The position numbers and the translations under genes are program-made. The notes beneath the pieces were generated by a model. That model was not told where the DNA came from. It worked only from the letters and a program-made list of their open reading frames with translations, and ran no database searches. Shown here piece by piece: positions 60,705 to 64,000 of a DNA stretch of 64,000 nt; position 1 is the stretch's first letter; every line of letters begins with the position of its first letter. Source of the DNA: Hofstenia miamia (lineage: Eukaryota > Xenacoelomorpha > Acoela); assembly GCA_004352715.1 (NCBI GenBank), contig SCFE01000052.1, forward strand, positions 1,433,327 through 1,497,326, written 5' to 3'.

Positions 60705-63700
60705 TACACTCTACTTTTCCAATTATATTTACTTGTTTGATAAAACTACCGTTATGTTCGTGAATTTTTTGGTGTTTGATTTCAGTTATATTGAAATTGA
60801 ATTAATGATTTTCTGTTTGGAAATGTGTTTACTAACTTAACTTAAATGCTTTTTAGATATGGACGCGTTAACTATATTCTTATATTCTTGCTCAACGCAT
60901 TGAACTTTTGGATGAAGTTAAGCGACTTCAAAATAGTTTGGGCGTCACTGGAGATGTTTCACATACATGTGAAACAGCTGTTCCTCTATCAAGTATGTTT
61001 TCATGTTTATTAAGTGGCATTAATTTTTAGTTTTTTTGTGAAGCGCTAACATGCTTTCGTATTTTATTCATAATTCCAATTTTTATCCACAACAGCTAAA
61101 AACTAGATTACAATATCTATTCACTTTTTTGAGTTTTGTTATTCATCTTTGATTTATTAGGTGATGTCCCGTTGGGAGGAATTCTATGCTAAAGTTACTG
61201 AGAGTAAGGATGTTGAGCTAATATCAAATTTCTTCCCGTTTACTTTGTTTTTCTGCAATGCGCCACAGGTATTTGTTGAGTTTTGCTCATTGTTTTAATT
61301 ATGCTTTGCGTTAATTTTTTGAAACTCATTTGTTTAGCCACTTTTCAAAAAGTTGTCATATGAAGAAGATATGGAAATCGCTGAAGGATGCTGGCGGCAT
61401 ATTCGTAAAATATTTACTCAATTGGAGGTAATTTTTTTACAGTATAGTACATATAGTTTTATGCGAATGATTTTGATTTCTAATGCCTTGGGAGACGACC
61501 CCTAATAAAATGTAGCAAATTTCATTTTATTAATTAAATTTAACAAACTTTTTCAAAATGTCCATGTGTTAAAAATGTTACTCAATACCTTTAGTTAATT
61601 TTCTTGAATTTTAATACTTTCCTCTTCTAATAATAGAAAATGATGTTTCAATTAGAGATGGCAGTGAAATGCAGTTGTACTGTTTTAGCGTTAAGCACTA
61701 GTTCAGTCTTACGTATCGTAGTTCATTTCTGTAGACTCATTTTTTATATCCAATTACGATTTTTTCGCATATCATTACTTATTAAATCATCATTTACGAA
61801 ATTTTGAAATATATTTACAAATGAAGGATTAAGTTGGTCTTGAATTGCAAAGGAGCAAAAATCTAAACATTTCAGGAGGGTAGGGAGCAGTGTTGTAGTC
61901 CTACAATTTTCAGTGTGGAGCGCCTCTTTCCATTGGCGATCCCCACCCCAAATTATGCTAATGCAAAAGCCAAATATCAAAATATTTATTTATCTAAATA
62001 TAAAAAATGCAAACATTAGCATAAAAACAACTATTTTGTCTTAACCACGCCGACTGTGATATATCCCAAGTTTCTAAGTATAGCTTCATACAAATGAGGT
62101 GCTATCTTTTTTATCCTTAGTATCTTTGTGAGCTTAATTTGTGGGTCATTTGCAACGTGATGTGCGTGAAAACAGGACTTTACAAATCTATCAGATTTCC
62201 AAAAGCATAATGGTGGTCCGTTTAATTTTATTAACATCAGTGATGAAACAGTAGTGGTATGTAGTCGGTTCCGTATATCAGTCACAATTGAATTCATAGA
62301 GCGGAATATTCTTTTGCATTCAGCGTTGCTACTGGCAATGGTGAGTTTGGTGCAGTTAATAAATGGTTTCAAATCCAGAGGTAGTTGCCTTCATATGTCA
62401 TCCTTGTAATTTTAAAAGACATTGTTGACGCTAGTTTCATGAAGACAAAATATTTTACACATTAAATGCACTTCAGGCTCACCAGAATCAGCAGTCATCA
62501 CGGTAGACCAATTGCTCTCGTTCAGTCATGTAGTTGTCCTCTTTAAAATTTCGCAAAAAGCTAACAGCTCGTGTTGTTTATTAAACTGGTTAAAAGTTAT
62601 TTGTAACTAAGTCCAACATGTTTCACATTGCTATGTAGTGTAGGTAATACCTTGAAAACTTCCATTACGAATCGCTTCATTTGTCTCCAGAGTCTGTGCA
62701 CCCAATAGTTTACTTCATGATAGATAACACCTGAATTGTTTGATGAATAAATTTATCTGCATACCACAACGAAATACTTCTGTCTTGCAACAATAGCAAA
62801 AGCTCGGATGTTTCAAACAAGACGTCGTATATGAGCGCAAGTTCTAGCAAAAACTTAAGTTTTTTCAAGAGTCCATCAAAAATGCTCCTTTCCCGACAGT
62901 CACGTTTATTGTCAAGCGACGTTTTTTGAAAGTGCATGCAAAGAGATTTGTAGTTAGACCACATTTGGAATGAACTGAAAGCTCAAAGCATCATAAAAGT
63001 TCAAAGCTCAAAATATGGACCTACAAAATTATCTTACGCTGTGCTTTAGTTTAGCTCACTGAAAACCTTCTAAGATTTTCCCCTGTGGTTCTTAAAAATG
63101 CTAAGATCTTATCTGCGGCACTTACCCCGCCCTGTGATTTCGCCCCCTTACGTGGGCAGTCGCGCGATCATGAGCGCTCCCCCTCTTTTTTGGTCTTGTG
63201 GAACGCGTTCCCTCACTACATCACTGGTAGAGAGGGGCACGAGGTAAAGGTATTATAATAATTAACCATTGAGACACGCCGTAGGCAATGTCAAAGTCTA
63301 CTGCGACCTGCCTCTATAATGTCTCTTTAATATCGCTATTTGTTTGTGAATTATCAGCTCTTTAATTTTCTTCATGCAACCATAAAAGATTTGAAAAAAT
63401 TCCTTGGCAGTTTGAGGTTAATCTGTAAAATGGAGTTCAATTAAGATTTTTAGAAATTTCATAAGATCACCTATGCACAATTTCATTTCTTTATGATGTT
63501 TTCCAAATTCAATTTGAACTTTCTAAATGCTTTATGAATATTGATATAAATTTTAATAATTTACGATATTTTCCATTATTTATTTAATATATCACGCTTA
63601 TATTTATTTTTAGGAATACCGCGCTTTCGAGTTGTTGCGTTCTGGTCTAGACAGATCACACTACCTGTTAGTAAAGGAATCCAAGATCATAGCAATGACT

Positions 63701-63751
63701 TGCACACATGCAGCTTTGAAGCGTCGTGAAATGGTACAGCTAGGCTTTCAG
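37247..63751 (+). CDS. AQR: AQR (aquarius/IBP160), spliceosomal RNA helicase; 16 exons, partial at both ends
   Basis: Sixteen GT-AG exons splice in frame into about 765 residues that follow human AQR closely. They start at the segment human AQR spells LLPTRR (about residue 255) and continue through the helical stalk and beta-barrel to RecA1 with GPPGTGKT, ending at [13 protein letters not shown] just before the DEAA box. AQR is an SF1 (Upf1-like) helicase of the intron-binding complex. It contacts the intron upstream of the branch site in activated spliceosomes and helps deposit the exon junction complex and intron-encoded snoRNPs. The N-terminal quarter is not found in the 37 kb upstream; the C-terminal helicase half lies beyond the window. 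Exons 7 and 10 occur twice, exon 13 has paired frameshifts, and introns range from 43 nt to several kb. Confidence 0.95.
38264..38449 (+). pseudogene. LINE C-terminal fragment
   Basis: [20 protein letters not shown] followed by [11 protein letters not shown] matches the region after the reverse transcriptase in many LINEs (L-Y-K-S-L-[VI]-L-P-x-[LI]-x-Y-G-x-x-[VI]-W). It lies in AQR intron 1 beside a TA microsatellite and is too short for family assignment. Confidence 0.5.
38697..38728. other. Assembly gap (32 N) in a TA microsatellite
   Basis: Gap preceded by a (TA)n tract from about 38672. Confidence 0.99.
39239..39352 (+). CDS. AQR: AQR exon 2 of window
   Basis: 38 codons, phase 0: [19 protein letters not shown] through HYKRVYGLQ. 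Human AQR has FYTGFEINDQTG at this point. Donor GTATGA opens a 44-nt intron. Confidence 0.94.
39397..39500 (+). CDS. AQR: AQR exon 3 of window
   Basis: [18 protein letters not shown] through [12 protein letters not shown], leaving phase 2 at donor GTGAGT. Flanked by introns of 44 nt (39353-39396) and 43 nt (39501-39543), among the shortest in animals. Confidence 0.93.
39544..39758 (+). CDS. AQR: AQR exon 4 of window
   Basis: [13 protein letters not shown] through [34 protein letters not shown] and YFTGEG. Two AGs lie in tandem at the acceptor (TTAGTTAG). Using the first would create an immediate TAG stop, so the second at 39542-39543 is the true one. Ends phase 1 at GTAAGA. Confidence 0.95.
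40650..40787. repeat. Imperfect hairpin in AQR intron 4
   Basis: Outer arms AGTCCCATGG (40650-40659) and CCATGGGACT (40778-40787) and inner arms TGGTCTCAGT (40667-40676) and ACTGAGACCA (40721-40730) are perfect inverted copies in nested order. This is a possible short palindromic element. No target duplication was seen. Confidence 0.5.
41430..41522 (+). CDS. AQR: AQR exon 5 of window
   Basis: [20 protein letters not shown] through NLLRLEST. It is almost identical to the human protein over this stretch, at the start of the stalk. Enters in phase 1 and leaves in phase 1. The following intron is 70 nt. Confidence 0.96.
41593..41720 (+). CDS. AQR: AQR exon 6 of window
   Basis: [17 protein letters not shown] through [18 protein letters not shown]. 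Corresponds to human GGWARMAQPIVAFTVVEV. Ends in phase 0 at GTTAGT. The following intron is about 3.85 kb and contains a ZCCHC24-like gene. Confidence 0.95.
42382..42786 (-). CDS. ZCCHC24-like zinc-finger protein, nested copy 1
   Basis: 134 residues from the ATG at 42786 ([17 protein letters not shown]). An in-frame ATG 12 codons upstream exists, but the chosen start aligns with the paralogue at 54865 and follows a TATA box at the right distance. A CCHC knuckle [14 protein letters not shown] is followed by [19 protein letters not shown], then [12 protein letters not shown] and [15 protein letters not shown]. This is the arrangement of vertebrate ZCCHC24: a CCHC knuckle, then a 3CxxC-type zinc ribbon of a family linked to RNA binding. 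It has no introns and lies antisense inside AQR intron 6. It is shorter than human ZCCHC24, lacking the long N-terminus and the final CxxC. The frame is intact and it appears functional. Confidence 0.85.
   Translation of the reverse strand: MWAVSQVIDPVFDSSPFLNASRQLFDPKDFNDIKEALQRSAPRRQTKPPSNYVCNICEMKGHFIVDCPTLKCQQALGDTPYQGKKKSIGEYRCSKCKRKWLSNCSWANESQMCVKCKINVFPYKQRAITKTRKM
42826..42833 (-). promoter_or_regulatory. TATA box of nested ZCCHC24-like copy 1
   Basis: TATAAAAA on the minus strand, 40 bases before the ATG. The leader between contains TTTCATTTGT, also found before the plus-strand paralogue. The upstream 300 bases (to about 43130) are richer in CG than the surroundings, as expected of a promoter region. 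Confidence 0.55.
43420..43990 (+). pseudogene. Possible hAT transposase scraps
   Basis: [14 protein letters not shown] (about 43422-43463) resembles the L-D-P-R-F-K-x-x-F block of hAT transposases. [17 protein letters not shown] (about 43920-43970) resembles the C-terminal dimerisation start (S-A-x-x-E-R-x-F-S). They are short, separated and in a decayed context. Confidence 0.35.
44231..44956 (+). repeat. Upstream duplicate of AQR exon 7 and its intron
   Basis: Matches 44958-45684 almost base for base, offset 727, with a single N at 44957 at the join. It includes the acceptor and the first 113 bases of exon 7 (44844-44956), then stops inside the exon. The two exon copies differ at two codons (GEA/GES and EEV/EEI). 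Two haplotypes joined in tandem by the assembler is the likeliest cause. Confidence 0.85.
45572..45836 (+). CDS. AQR: AQR exon 7 of window (complete copy)
   Basis: [20 protein letters not shown] through [20 protein letters not shown], then [20 protein letters not shown]. Equivalent to human [20 protein letters not shown] and VYVRGCEIQGMLDD in the beta-barrel region. Leaves phase 1 at GTAAGT. The incomplete duplicate upstream cannot replace it. Confidence 0.96.
46425..47870 (-). mobile_element. Tc1-like relic interrupted by a hAT-type insertion
   Basis: On the minus strand, [25 protein letters not shown] and [18 protein letters not shown] are the end of a Tc1 transposase catalytic domain: the second Asp region, the S-P-D-L-N-P-I-E block with the third acidic residue, and the typical S-M-P-R-R tail. 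All lie between 46495 and 46830 in shifting frames. The relic appears to resume after 47771, beyond the insertion. Confidence 0.65.
46843..47771. mobile_element. Non-autonomous hAT-type element with perfect 8-bp target duplication
   Basis: Ends read CAGAGATGGAA inward from 46843 and from 47771 (reverse complement). They are flanked by GTGCCACA at 46835-46842 and again at 47772-47779, a perfect 8-bp duplication as made by hAT transposases. Subterminal ends share ACCGGT/CCGGTC-like repeats. There is no transposase coding. It is inserted inside the Tc1 relic. Confidence 0.88.
48453..48619 (+). CDS. AQR: AQR exon 8 of window
   Basis: [55 protein letters not shown]. Human AQR has [14 protein letters not shown] here. 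Phase 1 in, phase 0 out. Confidence 0.96.
48933..49077 (+). CDS. AQR: AQR exon 9 of window
   Basis: [39 protein letters not shown], ending NDADWN and phase 1. Human [20 protein letters not shown] is nearly identical. Confidence 0.97.
49570..51590 (-). mobile_element. piggyBac element, copy 3, with TTAA ends
   Basis: TTAA lies at 49566-49569 and 51591-51594. Just inside each end, subterminal sequence reads GGGTATGTCATAC, left at about 49580 and right in reverse complement. Both features fit piggyBac, which inserts at TTAA. The element sits in AQR intron 9 and contains the transposase relic described separately. At about 2.0 kb it is shorter than a full element because the C-terminal third is deleted. 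Confidence 0.8.
49806..51146 (-). pseudogene. piggyBac transposase relic, copy 3
   Basis: The N-terminal frame 50508-51146 starts [15 protein letters not shown] and runs through [17 protein letters not shown]-like acidic DNA and [16 protein letters not shown] to [12 protein letters not shown] likely intron donor GTGAGC lies in the LLGEQ codons, as in copy 1. The C-terminal piece has [38 protein letters not shown] and LTGDNWFTS (about 49880), then is cut at about 49806. The segment containing VRFDDPL, still present in copy 1, is deleted here. It is dead, but it preserves the start codon and leader that gaps hide in copy 1. Confidence 0.82.
51605..51807. repeat. Minisatellite, three copies of about 66 bp
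   Basis: The unit TTATTGTAATCTTCTTAATA..GTTTTAATTGTTATTTGTTG..GTTAGCCTAATT is repeated three times with only one or two differences. It lies directly after the right end of the piggyBac element, in AQR intron 9. Confidence 0.9.
51961..52191. repeat. Extra copy of the piggyBac right end
   Basis: Identical or nearly so to 51369-51604, including TTAA and about a dozen bases beyond it (TAGTAAATA). It interrupts the upstream copy of the duplicated exon 10 segment: the downstream copy runs straight across this point (52906). Because flanking DNA is carried along, a duplication or assembly join is more likely than transposition. Confidence 0.8.
52446..52632 (+). CDS. AQR: AQR exon 10, copy a
   Basis: [56 protein letters not shown]. 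Human AQR has SIEHLKASFPG and [19 protein letters not shown], with a lysine-rich insert (GKKRKD) that is absent here. Phase 1 in, phase 2 out, intact splice sites. Including both copies would break the frame, so only one can be used per transcript. Confidence 0.9.
53159..53345 (+). CDS. AQR: AQR exon 10, copy b
   Basis: Same length and phases as copy a, with Ser to Asn and Val to Ile changes (FEENDIKK) and one silent change. The acceptor TTTTTAG and donor GTATGT are intact. It is closer to exon 11. Confidence 0.9.
54817..54823 (+). promoter_or_regulatory. TATA box of nested ZCCHC24-like copy 2
   Basis: TATAAAT, 48 bases before the ATG at 54865, followed by a leader containing TTTCATTTGT as in copy 1. 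A CG-richer region at about 54530-54780 lies upstream. A TTTACAG directly before the ATG could alternatively be a splice acceptor. Confidence 0.55.
54865..55281 (+). CDS. ZCCHC24-like zinc-finger protein, nested copy 2
   Basis: An intact 138-residue single-exon frame. The N-terminal motif [18 protein letters not shown] is shared with copy 1. The CCHC knuckle [14 protein letters not shown] is at 57-70 and TPYQGKKRC at 82-90. The zinc ribbon has Cys at 96, 99, 116 and 119 ([31 protein letters not shown]). The knuckle-to-ribbon core is very close to vertebrate ZCCHC24; the long N-terminus and last Cys pair of the human protein are missing. It sits in AQR intron 10 in the sense direction, 12 kb from its antisense twin. 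The role is unknown, though the family architecture suggests RNA binding. Being intronless, it could be an old retrocopy, but the shared promoter argues for DNA-level duplication. Confidence 0.87.
   Translation: MWSLSHSHVIDPIFDSSPFVNASRQLIDTEDFSDIVEALQKSAPPTEHKDPPSNYLCRICHQKGHFVEDCPTAKGLRIQGATPYQGKKRCTGEYRCSKCKRKWISHFSWANEGQFCVKCKINVFPYKQRAIVEAKHGH
55735..55804 (+). CDS. AQR: AQR exon 11 of window
   Basis: [20 protein letters not shown] then LTM, the Q-motif region before the P-loop (human [19 protein letters not shown]). Phase 2 in, phase 0 out at GTGAGT. Confidence 0.96.
56654..57032. mobile_element. 379-bp hAT-type MITE
   Basis: Ends CAGTGATGGGGTTC (56654) and, in reverse complement, CAGTGATGGGATTC (57032). 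The flanks ATTACAAC (56646-56653) and ACTACAGC (57033-57040) agree at 6 of 8 positions, differing by transitions, as an aged 8-bp duplication would. The right end also has a small internal palindrome GGGTTCGCGTGAACCC. It lies in AQR intron 11. Confidence 0.75.
57467..58404 (+). mobile_element. Tc1/pogo-type element with TA target, 938 bp
   Basis: Inverted ends CCATAAAACAGGCAAATAT (57467) and, in reverse complement, CCGTAAAACAGGCAAATAT (58404). The match continues to about 25 bp and TA lies on both flanks (57465-57466, 58405-58406). It carries only the 3' part of a transposase gene and is therefore non-autonomous. A TA microsatellite lies inside at 58303-58333. Confidence 0.85.
57728..58102 (+). 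pseudogene. C-terminal PHD-finger part of a pogo-like transposase
   Basis: 124 residues, basic at first ([18 protein letters not shown]), then arginine-glycine repeats ([20 protein letters not shown]), an acidic-serine linker, and a PHD-like finger: [26 protein letters not shown] and FTCSRCL. DDE_1/pogo-like transposases in aquatic invertebrates often end in such a finger (recalled). The catalytic domain is missing, so the start at 57728 is only the first ATG in frame. Whether the fragment is expressed cannot be told. Confidence 0.7.
58842..59062 (+). CDS. AQR: AQR exon 12 of window (Walker A)
   Basis: [67 protein letters not shown] is the ATP-binding P-loop, and [14 protein letters not shown] corresponds to motif Ia of SF1 helicases. 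Nearly identical to human. Phase 2 out at GTTTGT. Confidence 0.98.
60493..60668. other. Assembly gap (176 N) inside a TA microsatellite
   Basis: TA tracts flank both sides of the N run (about 60461-60492 and 60669-60697), so the gap is a collapsed microsatellite in AQR intron 12. Confidence 0.99.
60857..60992 (+). CDS. AQR: AQR exon 13 of window, with paired +8/-8 frameshifts
   Basis: Starts YGRVNYIL as in human, then the 8-mer TATATTCT occurs twice in tandem (60873-60888), shifting the frame. The conserved sequence [19 protein letters not shown] through TCETA is encoded at 60890-60979 out of frame. Eight bases are missing after 60980, where human has GYF, and the original frame returns for FLYQ. 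The exon keeps the right length and phases (2 in, 0 out) and the shifted frame has no stop. A spliced product would carry about 30 unrelated residues in RecA1, or this is an assembly error. Confidence 0.9.
61161..61268 (+). CDS. AQR: AQR exon 14 of window
   Basis: [20 protein letters not shown] then [13 protein letters not shown]. Human VMSRWEEYISKV and FFPFHEYFANAPQ. 36 codons, phase 0 at both ends. Confidence 0.96.
61338..61427 (+). CDS. AQR: AQR exon 15 of window
   Basis: [20 protein letters not shown] then [10 protein letters not shown], 30 codons, phase 0. The preceding intron is only 69 nt. The following intron hosts a hAT element. Confidence 0.97.
61888..63226 (-). mobile_element. hAT element relic with target-site duplication
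   Basis: Ends CAGTGTTGTAGTCC at 61888 and, in reverse complement, CAGTGATGTAGTGA at 63226. The flanks GTAGGGAG (61880-61887) and GTAGAGAG (63227-63234) match at 7 of 8 bases. The right end, about 63110-63226, is unusually rich in GC. The element lies in AQR intron 15, opposite to the gene, and contains transposase remains. Confidence 0.85.
62031..62964 (-). pseudogene. hAT transposase remains (ZNF862/KIAA1586-like)
   Basis: The upstream piece (62710-62964) reads [17 protein letters not shown] then [20 protein letters not shown] and [17 protein letters not shown]. The downstream piece (62031-62372) reads [38 protein letters not shown] and [15 protein letters not shown], the C-terminal hAT dimerisation domain. 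About 330 bases between them are missing or out of frame, and the N-terminal BED finger and first catalytic region are absent. Inactive. Confidence 0.8.
63614..63751 (+). CDS. AQR: AQR exon 16 of window (last)
   Basis: [46 protein letters not shown], 46 codons, phase 0. [12 protein letters not shown] matches human exactly in this stretch. The next exon, expected to carry the DEAA-type Walker B, lies beyond 64000. Confidence 0.97.
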
Positions 63752-64000
63752 GTCTGCTTATTGTTATGTAGCAAACTACTTTACCTTTGTGTTATTTATA
63801 TTCTTTAAAAATATGATTTTATTTAAGTCGAGGCTTTCGATTTTTTTATATATTATTCTGGGATATCTAAAATCACTGTTAAAATATGAGATGCATAACT
63901 CTCATTTCTATTTGAAAAATCTTTGAAATTTTATATTCCATTTAGTTGTTCAATACTAAGACTATATTTACGATTTTCTAATTAGTATCACATTCCTAAA

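Noticed and set aside
60427-60840. Frames rich in Tyr-Ile repeats at the TA microsatellite gap
   Set aside because: Translation of (TA)n and N only.
1-64000. CRISPR arrays, bacterial operons, tRNA or rRNA genes
   Set aside because: The DNA is plainly eukaryotic with GT-AG introns; the tandem repeats seen are microsatellites and one minisatellite, and I recognised no tRNA or rRNA sequence.

Overview
The window is AT-rich animal DNA from a draft scaffold, with nine N runs, six of them exactly 1,000 bases. It contains GT-AG introns, a nearly complete run of exons of the spliceosomal helicase gene AQR (aquarius), and two ZCCHC24-type zinc-finger genes, which together point to a metazoan. The density of Polinton, piggyBac, Tc1/mariner, hAT and LINE relics, plus 43-44 nt introns beside kilobase introns, suggests a compact-gene invertebrate. 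A tunicate such as Ciona is plausible, but I cannot fix the species.

Layout. 1-10.5 kb: gaps, two broken piggyBac copies (minus strand), a LINE reverse-transcriptase fragment and gene-free AT-rich DNA. 10.5-20 kb: a decayed Polinton block with a PolB relic on the minus strand, extra copies of its N-terminal segment, two small 'TKYGP' proteins, and a truncated Tc1 element. 20.6-21.9 kb: a mariner-type element with both ends intact. 23-35.2 kb: a second, better preserved Polinton. Its PolB and TKYGP gene are on the minus strand; its packaging ATPase, integrase, small virion-type protein and major capsid protein are on the plus strand. All the large genes carry stops or frameshifts, so the element is a fossil. 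35.2-37.2 kb: a Polinton-linked repeat and LINE debris.

37.2-63.8 kb: sixteen consecutive AQR exons on the plus strand, from the sequence matching about residue 255 of human AQR, through the Walker A motif, to just before the DEAA box. Both ends of the gene lie outside the window. Its introns hold two intronless ZCCHC24-like genes in opposite orientations, each with its own TATA box, and a series of DNA transposons whose ends and target-site duplications can be read directly: a hAT-type element nested in a Tc1 relic, a piggyBac with TTAA ends, a pogo-like element carrying a PHD finger, and two further hAT-type elements. Two AQR exons (7 and 10) are present twice, and exon 13 carries a matched +8/-8 frameshift pair.

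No complete novel system is evident. The most interesting points are the AQR exon 13 frameshift pair, the twin nested ZCCHC24-like genes, the two minimal introns inside a gene for an intron-binding protein, the duplicated exon 10, and the three diverged TKYGP-type Polinton proteins.
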